64,000 nucleotides of DNA from Aquimarina sp. MAR_2010_214 (GCF_002846555.1 NZ_PJMS01000001.1:2294001-2358000), one strand, 5' to 3'; shown: positions 33,603-43,668, counted from the first letter of the stretch. The notes: generated by a model from the sequence alone, not told the origin. Numbers and translations: made by a program.

Positions 33603-34438
33603 TTAGATTGTTTTTGTAATTTTTTCTTTTCTTTTTTTATAACAGTTTTAGATATAAAAATACTTACCTCATATAATATCAAAACCGGAATAGCAACAAT
33701 AACCTGACTAGCAATATCAGGTGGTGTGATTATGGCAGATAATATTAATACAATTACCAAAGCAAATTTCCTGTATTTTTTTAAGAACTCTGGAGTAACT
33801 AATCCTACCTTGGTAAGGAAAAACATAATGACAGGGAGTTCGAATATTAATCCACAAGCAATTACTGAAGCTCTTACTAGTGCAATATAGCTGTCAATAT
33901 CAAATTCGTTAAGAACCTCTTTACTCACTTGGTACCCTCCTAAGAAATTAATGGATAGTGGTGTGATCACATAGTATCCAAAAAGTACACCTAAGAAAAA
34001 TAAACAGGAGCAGATAATGATAAATCCTTTAGAATTCTTTTTTTCTTTATCATATAGTGCCGGAGCAATGAATCTCCAGAACTCGTATAATACGTAAGGA
34101 AATGCTATGATAAAACCTGCTGTTATAGAGGTCCATATATGAACAGAAAATTGCCCTGCTACTTTTCTGCTCTGTACACTGAAAGGTAATTCTTTAAAGC
34201 ATAAACTCTCATCTAAACCCAAAAGTTTAGACAAGTTACAGAGACCATTATAGGTAGGGAAATCTGGTTTTTTTGGACCAAAAATTATAACATCAAAGAT
34301 AAATTCTTTTGATATAAAAGCTATGATTCCAGCAATGAGTACTGCAACAGTAGCTCTTATTAAATGCCAGCGTAATTCTTCTAGATGATCTAGAAAAGAC
34401 ATAGACTGGGGGTCTTTTTGGGTAGTGTTGTCAGTCAT
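33599..34438 (-). CDS. tatC: Sec-independent protein translocase TatC
   Basis: A 279-residue inner-membrane protein with six predicted helices. MSFLDHLEELRWHLIRATVA (about 13-32) is the diagnostic TatC start, and FWRFIAPALYDKEKK is the conserved cytoplasmic loop. It forms the receptor of the Tat system for folded twin-arginine proteins. A basic C-terminal tail (KKEKKKLQKQSK) follows the last helix. It sits between kdsD (1-nt overlap) and the AhpD-like gene (4-nt overlap). No tatA/B is adjacent. Confidence 0.96.
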   Translation of the reverse strand: MTDNTTQKDPQSMSFLDHLEELRWHLIRATVAVLIAGIIAFISKEFIFDVIIFGPKKPDFPTYNGLCNLSKLLGLDESLCFKELPFSVQSRKVAGQFSVHIWTSITAGFIIAFPYVLYEFWRFIAPALYDKEKKNSKGFIIICSCLFFLGVLFGYYVITPLSINFLGGYQVSKEVLNEFDIDSYIALVRASVIACGLIFELPVIMFFLTKVGLVTPEFLKKYRKFALVIVLILSAIITPPDIASQVIVAIPVLILYEVSIFISKTVIKKEKKKLQKQSK

Positions 34439-35406
34439 TATAAAATACCTTCTCTCATTAAATCATGAATATGTAAAAATCCTGCATATTTACCATCTTG
34501 TTCAGCTAATAATTGCGTTATCGAGTTTTCTTCTAACTTTTCGAGAGCGTCTACTGCCATGGCATCATTATCTATACGTTTGGGATTAGGAGACATAATA
34601 TCTTTGGCAGTCAACCCTTCAAAAGAAGAGGTGTTTTTTGTTAGCATTCTACGCAAATCACCATCTGTTATAATGCCAAGAATGGTTCCGTTCTCTGTAA
34701 CTGCTGTTGCTCCTAATCTTTTTTCTGTTATCTCAACAATCACATTATTTATATTAGAATCTGGAGATACCTCGGGTTTCTCATTTCGAGATGTAATATC
34801 GCTAACTCGAAGGTATAGTTTTTTTCCTAGTGCACCTCCCGGATGATATTTGGCAAAATCTCTGCTTGAAAACCCTTGTAAGTGTAATAAACAGACTGCC
34901 AGTGCGTCTCCTATAACAAGTTGTGCTGTCGTACTAGTGGTAGGAGCAAGATTGTTTGGACATGCTTCTTTTTCTACATAAGCATGCAGAACATAATCAG
35001 CTTCCTGACCTAAAAAAGATTCTTTATTAGCTGTAATGCCAATTAAAGGATTCTTGAAATTTTTGATTAAAGGCACCAAAACTTTTATTTCTGGTGTATT
35101 TCCACTCTTAGAAATACAAATAACAGTATCGTCTTCGAGAATATTTCCTAAATCACCATGAATAGCATCTGCAGCATGCATAAATACAGCAGGAGTACCT
35201 GTGGAGTTCATTGTAGCAACAATTTTGGTTGCAATAATAGCGCTTTTGCCTATGCCTGTTATGATAACTCTACCTTTTGAGTTATGTATCGTTTCTACTG
35301 CATCAGAAAATTCTTTGTCAATAAGTCCTTCCAAATGAGCAATAGCACGAGCTTCCTCGGCAACAGTTTTTTTGGCATATGAAATTATAGTGTCTTGGGT
35401 GTTCAA
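34438..35406 (-). CDS. kdsD: Arabinose-5-phosphate isomerase (KpsF/GutQ family)
   Basis: A 322-residue protein: SIS domain (about 30-180; GIGKSAIIATKIVATMNSTG, VICISKSGNTPEI, LAPTTSTTAQLVIGDALAV) followed by two CBS domains (about 200-322). It converts ribulose-5-phosphate to arabinose-5-phosphate for Kdo synthesis. The gene heads an overlapping kdsD-tatC-AhpD-like operon, with lptB further downstream. Confidence 0.93.
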   Translation of the reverse strand: MNTQDTIISYAKKTVAEEARAIAHLEGLIDKEFSDAVETIHNSKGRVIITGIGKSAIIATKIVATMNSTGTPAVFMHAADAIHGDLGNILEDDTVICISKSGNTPEIKVLVPLIKNFKNPLIGITANKESFLGQEADYVLHAYVEKEACPNNLAPTTSTTAQLVIGDALAVCLLHLQGFSSRDFAKYHPGGALGKKLYLRVSDITSRNEKPEVSPDSNINNVIVEITEKRLGATAVTENGTILGIITDGDLRRMLTKNTSSFEGLTAKDIMSPNPKRIDNDAMAVDALEKLEENSITQLLAEQDGKYAGFLHIHDLMREGIL

Positions 35407-35459
35407 AATTTAAAAAATTTGCGTGTTATAAATAAAGATTTTATTATCTTTAATTTACG

Positions 35460-35467
35460 CAAAGGTA
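35460..35467 (-). promoter_or_regulatory. Predicted -7 box of the kdsD operon
   Basis: TACCTTTG on the minus strand, 54 nt upstream of the kdsD start. Confidence 0.5.
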
Positions 35468-35639
35468 TACAATACCTTATTAATTTTAAATAGTGATAAA
35501 AAAAAGCATATTAATTTATGCTTTGTTTATCTTTGGCTTGCTAAAATTAAAAACGAAACATCCACTAAATCTGTATTGGGGAGTAGATTTGGTGTTAGTG
35601 AATCTTTATTTAATTGGTATATAAAAGTTAAATGATTTA

Positions 35640-37844
35640 ATGAGTTTGAATGAAAATGACTTGCAAAGTGCTTTAAAAAAACATTTTGGGTTTAGTCAAT
35701 TTAGAGGACTACAGGAAAAGGTAATACAGAGTGTTTTAGAAAAAGAAAATACATTTGTAATAATGCCTACAGGCGGTGGTAAATCCCTATGTTATCAGCT
35801 GCCTGCTTTAATGTGTAAAGGAACTGCTATTGTGGTGTCACCCTTAATCGCTTTGATGAAAAATCAAGTGGATGCTATCCGAAGTATTTCATCAGTAGAG
35901 GGGATTGCCCATGTGCTTAATTCGTCTCTTAATAAATCCGAAGTAAAAAGGGTAAAAGAAGATATAATTAGCGGGATTACCAAGTTATTATATGTTGCTC
36001 CAGAGTCACTTACCAAAGAAGAGTATGTAGATTTTTTAAAATCTCAAGAGATTTCTTTTTTGGCAGTAGATGAGGCGCATTGTATTAGTGAATGGGGGCA
36101 TGATTTTAGACCTGAATACAGAAATCTACGTAATATTATTAAAAGAATTGGAGAAGATATTCCTATTATAGGGCTCACCGCAACTGCAACTCCAAAAGTA
36201 CAGGAAGATATTCTAAAAAATTTAGGAATGAGTGATGCTAAAACGTTTAAAGCATCATTTAATCGTCCTAATCTGTTTTATGAAATACGTCCGAAAACTA
36301 AAAATGTAGATGCAGATATTACTCGTTTTGTAAAACAAAATAGTGGTAAAAGTGGAATTATATATTGTCTTAGTAGGAAAAGAGTAGAAGAACTGGCACA
36401 AACATTAGAGGTTAATGGAGTAAAAGCCGTTCCTTATCATGCTGGATTAGATGCTAAGACCAGAGCCAAACATCAAGATATGTTTTTGATGGAAGATGTA
36501 GATGTAGTGGTTGCCACGATTGCTTTCGGAATGGGAATTGATAAACCAGATGTACGTTTTGTGATCCACCATGATATGCCCAAAAGTATAGAAAGTTATT
36601 ACCAGGAAACAGGACGTGCCGGTCGAGATGGAGGAGAAGGGCATTGCCTGGCATATTATGCATATAAGGATATAGAAAAACTAGAAAAATTTATGAGTGG
36701 TAAACCTGTTGCCGAACAGGAGATAGGCCATGCTTTGTTACAAGAAATAGTAGCATTTGCAGAAACTTCGATATCCAGACGTAAATTTATATTACATTAT
36801 TTTGGAGAGGAATTTGACGATGTAACAGGTGATGGTGCTGATATGGATGATAATGTGCGTAATCCAAAGAAAAAACATGAAGCAAAAGATGAAGTAAAGC
36901 TGCTACTTGAAGTTGTAAGTAAAACTGGTGAAATATATAAATCTAAAGATCTGGTTAATACTCTTATAGGTAAAAGTAATGCCTTGATCATTTCGCATAG
37001 AACACACCAACAAGATTTCTTTGGAAGTGGCAAAGCAAGAGATGATAAATATTGGATGGCTCTTGCGCGCCAGGTATTGGTACAAGGATATTTACGTAAA
37101 GATATCGAAACCTATGGAGTAATTAGGATTACTTCAGAAGGAAAGAATTTTATCGATAACCCGATAAGCTTTATGATGACCGAGGATCATATATATGATG
37201 AAACTAATGATGATTCGATAATAACTGCAGCAAAGTCTGGAGCTAAAGGAGGTAGTGATGATAAATTAGCTGGGATGCTAAGAAATTTAAGAAAAACAGT
37301 GTCCAAAAAACTTGGAGTCCCTCCTTTTGTAGTGTTTCAAGATCCTTCTATTGATGATATGGCTCTTAAATATCCTATTTCTATAGAAGAATTAGCAAAT
37401 GTTCATGGAGTAGGAGAAGGAAAAGCCAAAAAATATGGAAAAGAGTTCGTAGCGCTCATTGCAAAGTATGTAGAAGAAAATGATATTATGCGTCCCGATG
37501 ATTTTGTTGTAAAGAGTACTGGTGCGAATAGTGGCCTTAAATTATATATCATACAGAATGTAGATCGTAAATTACGATTGGATGATATTGCTGCTGCAAA
37601 AGGGATGGATATGACAGCTTTTATTAAAGAAATGGAAGCAATAGTATATAGTGGTACTAAGCTAAATATAACATATTGGGTAGATGAAATCTTAGACGAG
37701 GATCAACAAGAAGAAATTCATGAATATTTTATAGAAGCAGAGAATGATAAGATAGATGTAGCGATAGAAGAGTTTGACGGCGATTACGATGATGAAGAAT
37801 TACGTCTATATCGCATTAAGTTTATTAGTGAAGTTGCGAATTAA
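35640..37844 (+). CDS. recQ: ATP-dependent DNA helicase RecQ
   Basis: A 734-residue superfamily 2 helicase: Walker A MPTGGGKS (42-49), DEAH box at 144-147 in AVDEAHCISEWGHDFRPEY, motif VI QETGRAGRDGG (about 331-341), RQC winged-helix region (about 400-530) and HRDC domain (about 555-640). A further region of about 90 residues follows, as commonly seen in the Bacteroidota protein. The zinc-binding cysteines expected after motif VI are not apparent: the segment after RKFILHYFGEEFDD is acidic and lysine-rich with no Cys cluster. It unwinds DNA in RecF-type repair. A strong terminator follows. Confidence 0.96.
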   Translation: MSLNENDLQSALKKHFGFSQFRGLQEKVIQSVLEKENTFVIMPTGGGKSLCYQLPALMCKGTAIVVSPLIALMKNQVDAIRSISSVEGIAHVLNSSLNKSEVKRVKEDIISGITKLLYVAPESLTKEEYVDFLKSQEISFLAVDEAHCISEWGHDFRPEYRNLRNIIKRIGEDIPIIGLTATATPKVQEDILKNLGMSDAKTFKASFNRPNLFYEIRPKTKNVDADITRFVKQNSGKSGIIYCLSRKRVEELAQTLEVNGVKAVPYHAGLDAKTRAKHQDMFLMEDVDVVVATIAFGMGIDKPDVRFVIHHDMPKSIESYYQETGRAGRDGGEGHCLAYYAYKDIEKLEKFMSGKPVAEQEIGHALLQEIVAFAETSISRRKFILHYFGEEFDDVTGDGADMDDNVRNPKKKHEAKDEVKLLLEVVSKTGEIYKSKDLVNTLIGKSNALIISHRTHQQDFFGSGKARDDKYWMALARQVLVQGYLRKDIETYGVIRITSEGKNFIDNPISFMMTEDHIYDETNDDSIITAAKSGAKGGSDDKLAGMLRNLRKTVSKKLGVPPFVVFQDPSIDDMALKYPISIEELANVHGVGEGKAKKYGKEFVALIAKYVEENDIMRPDDFVVKSTGANSGLKLYIIQNVDRKLRLDDIAAAKGMDMTAFIKEMEAIVYSGTKLNITYWVDEILDEDQQEEIHEYFIEAENDKIDVAIEEFDGDYDDEELRLYRIKFISEVAN

Positions 37845-37867
37845 TTTTTAGAACTTTGATAATAGTA

Positions 37868-37905
37868 AAAAAGCTTTCCGAATCAGGAAAGCTTTTTGTT
37901 TTTTT
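37868..37905. terminator. Bidirectional terminator between recQ and a GG peptide gene
   Basis: AAAAAGCTTTCC (37868-37879) pairs perfectly with GGAAAGCTTTTT (37886-37897), with T tracts on both strands. It serves recQ on the plus strand and the small peptide gene on the minus strand. Confidence 0.9.
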
Positions 37906-37917
37906 AATAGCAAAATT

Positions 37918-38094
37918 TTAGTAACAATTGCAGATGGGACTTCCCGGATTGAGGCAACCACCAGTTTCTGGACATTGCGTAAAACAAATTTGGGCATCAT
38001 AACATGATGCTAATCCCCAACCACCATTAATTGTTTGTTGTTGTTCACTATCCAATTTTTTTACATTGTCTAATTTTAAAATGTTTTTTAACAT
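37918..38094 (-). CDS. Double-glycine leader peptide 6, solitary
   Basis: A 58-residue precursor. The leader MLKNILKLDNVKKLDSEQQQ-TINGG (25 residues) belongs to the same broad type as the 29.8-31.5-kb peptides but is a different subtype. The 33-residue core starts WGLASCYDAQICFTQC and has six cysteines (core positions 6, 12, 16, 22, 30, 32), ending CNCY. It lies 190 nt downstream of, and on the same strand as, a LytTR response regulator gene. A regulator-peptide link is possible, but the gap is long enough for an independent promoter. Confidence 0.75.
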   Translation of the reverse strand: MLKNILKLDNVKKLDSEQQQTINGGWGLASCYDAQICFTQCPETGGCLNPGSPICNCY

Positions 38095-38284
38095 GGTTTT
38101 AGTTTTAAGAATTTGTGTTCTCTTGAATTATTTATAGACATTCAAGTTTTATGTCTGTATTTAATTTTATTTTCAATTTTGAAAAGAAAATTATTACCAC
38201 ATAAATATACTTTTAATACATAGATTTAGCTATAGTAAACTGATAAGTATATATGTGTAATTGATAAGCGTGTATCAAATGCAT

Positions 38285-39025
38285 TTAAGAGAGGTAATTA
38301 ATAATCTCTGATAGTTTTGATTTGTTTCTTATAGATACAATAACCTTTTCTTTGTTACTCAGAATAAGTGCTTGTTTTTTGTAGATAGAGCGGATGTGCT
38401 CAATATTAACCAAAGTTGATCTGTTGGCTCTAAAGAAACCTTTTTCGAGAAGTAAGTTCTCATAGTATTTTAAAGACTTGGATGCTAAATATGTAGATTT
38501 ATCGGCCATTGTAAAATGACTGTAGTTTCCATCTGCTTCACTTTTAATAATATCGTTTATATTTATGGCAATATGTTCATTGCCTGTTTGAATTAACAAT
38601 TTAGATTCAGTTAAAAATTCTTTTAGAAGGATGTATTTTTGTTTTGTGAACAGTCGTTTCTTTAAATGAATGTACCGTTTTATGATATTGATTAATTGTT
38701 TTACTTCAATGGGCTTTGTAAGAAAATTAAAAGCATAATATGCTATAGCTTTTTCAATATAATTACTATGAGCAGTTACAAAGATGACCTCAAAATCGTA
38801 ATTATTTATAGCATCAAGAATCTGAAAAGCATTACCATCTGGCAATTCTATATCCATAAAAACTAATTCTGGATTAAGATTATTCAAGATATCGATTGCA
38901 TTTTTAGCATTATTTGATGAACCTATGATGTTAATGTTGCAAAAATGTTTTTCGAGTGTAGCTTTTAGATAAGTAAAGGCTTCTTCTTCATCTTCTATGA
39001 TAACAGCAGAAATTATTTGGTTCAT
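38285..39025 (-). CDS. LytTR-family response regulator
   Basis: A 246-residue protein: receiver domain (about 1-125; IEDEEEA acidic pocket, phospho-acceptor Asp in VFMDIELPDGNAF near 57, and Lys in FLTKPIEV near 106), then a LytTR DNA-binding domain (about 140-246; IIKSEADGNYSHFTM, FFRANRSTLVNIEHIRSI). It is divergent from a LytS-type histidine kinase gene 75 nt away, which is its obvious partner. LytTR regulators often control secreted peptides and surface genes. Confidence 0.94.
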   Translation of the reverse strand: MNQIISAVIIEDEEEAFTYLKATLEKHFCNINIIGSSNNAKNAIDILNNLNPELVFMDIELPDGNAFQILDAINNYDFEVIFVTAHSNYIEKAIAYYAFNFLTKPIEVKQLINIIKRYIHLKKRLFTKQKYILLKEFLTESKLLIQTGNEHIAININDIIKSEADGNYSHFTMADKSTYLASKSLKYYENLLLEKGFFRANRSTLVNIEHIRSIYKKQALILSNKEKVIVSIRNKSKLSEIINYLS

Positions 39026-39100
39026 TTAATTTGCATGAATATGACAAAACTAAATTAAGTAATTTTAGTGATATTGTTTTACCTGATTTAATTATTTAAA

Positions 39101-40990
39101 ATGAATAGATTCATTGTATTATTAATATTTGTAATGCCAATTACACAATTAATTGGACAGAAAAAGATTTACACACAAAAAGAGGTGGATACCTTTCGTG
39201 TTTTTCCCACAAATAGGGGAAATATACAAACATATAAAAACATGTTGGAAACAGATGAAAACTTAATAGGTTGGACATATTACTATACAAAAATGAGTAT
39301 GTTATATCTTCGCGAAAGTAAGTATGATTCTTGTCATTTTTATGCTAATAAAGCTATTGATTCATATAAATCGGCCAATATTAAAACAGATAAAGAAGAA
39401 GAAAGATTAATAACTGCATATTATAACGGGGGTAGGTCATTAAGAATATACTATCAGAACTACAACAAAGCTTTGGATTATTTAATGAACTCTTTAGAAT
39501 TACTCGATAAATACCCGCTTTCTATAGATTATATTATCAGAGGATATATTTTAAAAGATATCGCTAGTAATCATTATGCAATGGGAGATGAGGCTCTTAC
39601 GCTTAAATACCTGTTTGAGACTGAAAAAGATACAAATTACCTGAAAAACCCATTAAATTATGGGCCTTTATATAATACTATTGGGGAATTATATTTTTAT
39701 AAAAAGAATATAGATTCTGCAACATATTTCTTTAAAAAAGCACTATTAGATACGATACCAAATAGCAAAGTTGCTGCTCATAATAATTTGGGAAAATTGT
39801 ATAAGAATATAAACAAGTCAGATTCTGCATTATATCATTTTAATGGATCTAAAAAAATTACAAATGCACATAGTAATAGGATTGAAATTATTACTTATCT
39901 CCTTTCTTTAACCAATTATAATTATGTATTGATCAATGAAGGGAAATATGAAGAGAGTATATACAAGCTTGAAAACCTGATTGATAGCACAAATACTTTT
40001 AAGAAGATTGATAAGAGAGTTAAAAATCTTAAAACGACGACTTTCAACTATTTAATAGAGGCTTACCAAAAAAATAATGAACTCAACAAAGCTCTTGAAA
40101 TAGCTAAGAAGAAAAATGCTTTTTTAGAAAAATACCATCAACAAGTATTAGATGAAAGATTAAGAGAGTTAAATGTTGTTTATGAGGTAAAAGAAAAGGA
40201 TAAATCAATCCAAGAACTTGAAGAAACTAGAAAAGAACAATACACTATTATAAAACAAAGGAATCTTATCTTGTTGGTTTTAGGAGTGTTACTGCTCTCT
40301 GTGGTTGGAATTGGTTTTTTAATTTTCAGACAAAAAAAATTAAAGAATAAATATGAGACAGCAAATCTTAAGCAACGATTGTTGCGATTGCAACTCAATC
40401 CGCATTTTGTATTTAATGCCTTAAATACAGTGAGTAGTCTTGCTAGCAAAAATTCAAAAAATACAACATTGTATATAGCTAGATTAGGGAACTTAATACG
40501 TTTGGTTTTAAAAAATTCTAGAGAAGAGTTTGTTTCTTTGAAAGATGAGCTGCGATGTATTAAAGATTATCTTGAATTACAATCTAACTTTTCTCAAAAA
40601 TTCACATATGATATGAATGTCGACTCTAAAGTTGATCAAGAAGAAATATATATCCCGCCTATGTTTATTCAGCCATTTATTGAAAATTCAATAGAACATG
40701 GATTAAAGGGAGTAGAAAATGGAAATATAAAAGTAAATGTAAGAATCAATAATAAAGATAAATTAATTGAGTGTGAGATCACTGATAACGGTATTGGTAT
40801 TTCTAAAGTTTCCAAATTTGAGAATAATCAAGGAGGTGAAAATGAATCCTATTCTGGTGATATTTTAAAGGAACGATTACTGATTTATTCTAAGTCACTT
40901 AATAAAAAAGCTAAATATACTGTTAATGATACAGAAGATAAAAATGGGACCATAGTGAATATATTTTTACCATATATTTTTGAATCTTAA
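39101..40990 (+). CDS. TPR-containing LytS-type sensor histidine kinase
   Basis: A 629-residue protein: signal peptide (1-19, ending QLIGQ), periplasmic TPR repeats (about 45-340), coiled coil, and a transmembrane helix at about 388-409 (LILLVLGVLLLSVVGIGFLI). The cytoplasmic His_kinase (LytS/YehU) motif LRLQLNPHFVFNALNTVSS has its His at residue 435. A GHKL ATPase follows (PPMFIQPFIENSIEHGLKG, DNGIGIS). It forms a divergent pair with the LytTR regulator. The periplasmic TPR region suggests a peptide or protein ligand. Confidence 0.94.
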   Translation: MNRFIVLLIFVMPITQLIGQKKIYTQKEVDTFRVFPTNRGNIQTYKNMLETDENLIGWTYYYTKMSMLYLRESKYDSCHFYANKAIDSYKSANIKTDKEEERLITAYYNGGRSLRIYYQNYNKALDYLMNSLELLDKYPLSIDYIIRGYILKDIASNHYAMGDEALTLKYLFETEKDTNYLKNPLNYGPLYNTIGELYFYKKNIDSATYFFKKALLDTIPNSKVAAHNNLGKLYKNINKSDSALYHFNGSKKITNAHSNRIEIITYLLSLTNYNYVLINEGKYEESIYKLENLIDSTNTFKKIDKRVKNLKTTTFNYLIEAYQKNNELNKALEIAKKKNAFLEKYHQQVLDERLRELNVVYEVKEKDKSIQELEETRKEQYTIIKQRNLILLVLGVLLLSVVGIGFLIFRQKKLKNKYETANLKQRLLRLQLNPHFVFNALNTVSSLASKNSKNTTLYIARLGNLIRLVLKNSREEFVSLKDELRCIKDYLELQSNFSQKFTYDMNVDSKVDQEEIYIPPMFIQPFIENSIEHGLKGVENGNIKVNVRINNKDKLIECEITDNGIGISKVSKFENNQGGENESYSGDILKERLLIYSKSLNKKAKYTVNDTEDKNGTIVNIFLPYIFES

Positions 40991-41048
40991 ATATATATAA
41001 TAAATGTTTTCTATTCTTATTTTTAAATTAAAACCAATAACAATTACT

Positions 41049-41056
41049 TATCTTTG
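41049..41056 (+). promoter_or_regulatory. Predicted -7 box of the PPIase gene
   Basis: TATCTTTG matches TAnnTTTG, 34 nt upstream of the start codon. Confidence 0.5.
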
Positions 41057-41090
41057 CAACTTAAAATTAAAAAGCTAAAAACACGCTGTT

Positions 41091-42023
41091 ATGCAAGAAG
41101 GATTATACGCAAAATTCAATACTTCAAAAGGAAGTATATTGGTAAATCTAGAATATAAAAAAACACCAGGAACTGTAGGTAATTTTGTTGGCCTTGCAGA
41201 AGGGACAATAGAAAATCAAGCTATTCCTCAAGGAAAGCCATATTATAATGGTTTAAAATTCCATAGAGTGATTGCAGATTTTATGATTCAGGGGGGAGAT
41301 CCTCAGGGAACTGGAGCTGGTGGACCAGGGTATCAGTTTGATGATGAGATTCATTCAGATCTAAAACATGATGGTCCTGGAGTATTGTCTATGGCCAATG
41401 CTGGTCCGGGAACAAACGGAAGTCAGTTTTTTATTACTCATGTAGAAACATCTTGGTTGGATGGAAAACATACTGTTTTTGGTAAAGTCGTAGAAGGTCT
41501 AGAAGTTGTAAATACAATAGAACAAGGTGATGAAATTGAATCTGTAGAGATCCAGAGAGTAGGAGCAGAAGCTGAAGATTTTAATGCTGTTGAAACCTTT
41601 AGAAGTTTTAACGGAGCGAAAGCAGAAAGAGAAGCTGCAGCTAGAAAAAACGCAGAAGATCTATTAGAAGAACTGGCTGCTGGGTTTGAGAAAACCGATA
41701 GTGGTTTGAGGTATAAAATTATTCAAAATGGAGATGGAGTAAAGGCAGAAAAAGGAAAGACTGTTTCTGTACATTACAAAGGAAGTTTGACTGATGGCAC
41801 AGTATTTGATTCTTCATATAAACGTAATCAGCCTATTGACTTTCCGTTAGGAATGGGGCAGGTAATTTCTGGATGGGATGAAGGAATTGCACTGTTACAA
41901 GTAGGAGATAAAGCAAGATTTGTAATTCCACCATACCTTGGTTATGGAGAACGAGGTGCTGGAGGAGTAATTCCACCTAATGCAACACTTATTTTTGATG
42001 TAGAGTTGGTAGAGGTGAAATAA
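41091..42023 (+). CDS. Dual-domain peptidyl-prolyl isomerase, cyclophilin-FKBP fusion
   Basis: A 310-residue cytoplasmic protein (no signal peptide) joining two unrelated prolyl isomerases. Residues about 5-160 are a cyclophilin ([44 protein letters not shown]). After a charged linker (about 165-195), residues 203-310 are an FKBP ([54 protein letters not shown]). Dual-family immunophilins of this order are known from Flavobacterium. Catalytic residues of both domains appear intact. It has its own promoter box and terminator. Confidence 0.95.
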   Translation: MQEGLYAKFNTSKGSILVNLEYKKTPGTVGNFVGLAEGTIENQAIPQGKPYYNGLKFHRVIADFMIQGGDPQGTGAGGPGYQFDDEIHSDLKHDGPGVLSMANAGPGTNGSQFFITHVETSWLDGKHTVFGKVVEGLEVVNTIEQGDEIESVEIQRVGAEAEDFNAVETFRSFNGAKAEREAAARKNAEDLLEELAAGFEKTDSGLRYKIIQNGDGVKAEKGKTVSVHYKGSLTDGTVFDSSYKRNQPIDFPLGMGQVISGWDEGIALLQVGDKARFVIPPYLGYGERGAGGVIPPNATLIFDVELVEVK

Positions 42024-42344
42024 CTTAAGTAATTACATACAAAATTTTAAAAGTCCCTAAGAAAGGGACTTTTTTATTGCTTGTTTTTGTCTAGTATATA
42101 AAATAAACGCTCCATATTTATTATTTGATAATAATATGAGAATAGTGTAGGTGTAAATTATTATATCCTTAGTGGTATTTTGTATTAAAAGCTTTATTTT
42201 TAATGAATTGTATTTTTTTTAACATAGTTTTTTATTATTTTTAACGTTACGATTTTTTTAAAATCATTTTGTTAAAAATATATATTAGGAGGTTTAAATC
42301 CTCTTTTATTTATATTTTAACCCAAATTGCATACCCCCCTAGAT
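42024..42344. other. Intergenic region
   Basis: This 321-nt gap contains the terminator at 42049-42076 and otherwise very AT-rich DNA. A short inverted repeat (AGGAGGTTTAAATCCTC near 42288) lies before the next gene. No ORF. Confidence 0.55.
42049..42076 (+). terminator. Terminator after the cyclophilin-FKBP gene
   Basis: AAAAGTCCCT (42049-42058) pairs with AGGGACTTTT (42064-42073), followed by Ts. Confidence 0.88.
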
Positions 42345-43142
42345 ATGAAACAAGGACTTATTACTTTTTTTATTTTGTGTAATATTTATATTGCTCTTGG
42401 TCAAGATAAGGCAGATATTCTGGTTAACATCAATGATCAATTAGAGATGATAGATGGTTACATAGAATTCGAAACTTTTTTCTTAGATCCAGAAGAGTTT
42501 CTGGATAAAATGGCTGATCATGGTGCAGAACTTAATGGATATTATGAGCATGAACGCCTCAAAAAGATTGTTAGAAAAGTTGGTACTAGAACAGCAGATG
42601 TTATAACTACATTTTACTTTTGGAACGATCAGCTTATCCATGTTAACTATAAACAACGGCCATATTTGGAAGGAAAAAACGAAAATGGCCAACGAATTCT
42701 AGATTATTCCAGTGCTTTTACCAAGTATGAGTCGAAGCATTATTTTAGGAATGATGAAGAATTAGAAAAAAAGCGAATTGGTCAACCTATGGATGACATG
42801 GAACCCGAAGAAGAGTTTATAAAATATGCTTATAAAATGAAAGCTTTATTGGATAATAAATTCTATAATAGAGATACATATGAAGCGCTGCAAGGAAAAT
42901 GGCTTTTTATCCAGAATACAGATGATTATTTGATTTTTGAAGGAACAATACGATTTAATTTTTACAATGGGAAATTTGCAAATCGACTGAAAACCAGAAT
43001 AGAAGATGGAAGCGTATTGGTTTGTTTTTTTCCTATGGATGATCGTATTTATAGATATAAAATCGATAACATAAACGAGAATATGCTTACATTAACAGAT
43101 CTTTTTTCTAAAGAAGAGTTTGTTTATGCTAAAGTAGAATGA
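42345..43142 (+). CDS. Secreted protein of unknown function
   Basis: A 265-residue protein with a signal peptide (MKQGLITFFILCNIYIALGQ). The mature part is acidic, with strand-rich ends (QGKWLFIQNTDDYLIFEG and FYNGKFANRLKTRIEDG near the C-terminus, a lipocalin- or immunity-like pattern). I do not recognize a family. An upstream in-frame ATG at 42327 is disfavoured because it would put six residues before the signal peptide. The next gene, DinB-like, begins 10 nt later on the same strand, so the two are probably co-transcribed. Confidence 0.7.
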   Translation: MKQGLITFFILCNIYIALGQDKADILVNINDQLEMIDGYIEFETFFLDPEEFLDKMADHGAELNGYYEHERLKKIVRKVGTRTADVITTFYFWNDQLIHVNYKQRPYLEGKNENGQRILDYSSAFTKYESKHYFRNDEELEKKRIGQPMDDMEPEEEFIKYAYKMKALLDNKFYNRDTYEALQGKWLFIQNTDDYLIFEGTIRFNFYNGKFANRLKTRIEDGSVLVCFFPMDDRIYRYKIDNINENMLTLTDLFSKEEFVYAKVE

Positions 43143-43152
43143 TTTTTAAATT

Positions 43153-43668
43153 ATGGATTTAAAGTATCCTATAGGGAAATTTGAATGTCCCCAAATTATA
43201 ACTTCTGATCATATCGAAAGATGGATATCTGACATTGAAGAATTACCAGTAAAATTATCAAACCTGGTTTCGGCTTTTAGTGAAAAACAATTAGAAACAC
43301 AATACCGTGTTGATGGTTGGACTGCAAGACAGGTAATACATCATATTCACGATAGTCATCATAATGGATATATTCGGTTTAAGTGGGCATTAACGGAAAA
43401 TAGACCAACTATAAAAGCATATAATGAGCAACTATGGGCCGAATTATTTGATACTAAATCAGCCCCAATTTATTTATCTTTAGATCTGATAAAGGCTTTG
43501 CACGCAAAATGGGTGTATTTCTTAAAAGGTTTATCTGCTCATGATCTTGAAAAAGAGTTTATACATCCAGAAGGAGATATAGCAATTTCATTAGGTGAAG
43601 ATATTGGTATCTATGCATGGCATGGTAATCATCATCTTGCACATTTACAAATTATTGCCCAACTTTAA
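43153..43668 (+). CDS. DinB/YfiT-family putative metal-dependent hydrolase
   Basis: A 171-residue four-helix-bundle protein of the YfiT/BstA type. VDGWTARQVIHHIHDSHHNG (about 55-74) and YAWHGNHHLAHL (about 154-165) supply the conserved metal-binding histidines. In related proteins of Firmicutes the family includes bacillithiol transferases, but Bacteroidota members have no assigned substrate. It lies 10 nt after the secreted unknown gene. Confidence 0.85.
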   Translation: MDLKYPIGKFECPQIITSDHIERWISDIEELPVKLSNLVSAFSEKQLETQYRVDGWTARQVIHHIHDSHHNGYIRFKWALTENRPTIKAYNEQLWAELFDTKSAPIYLSLDLIKALHAKWVYFLKGLSAHDLEKEFIHPEGDIAISLGEDIGIYAWHGNHHLAHLQIIAQL

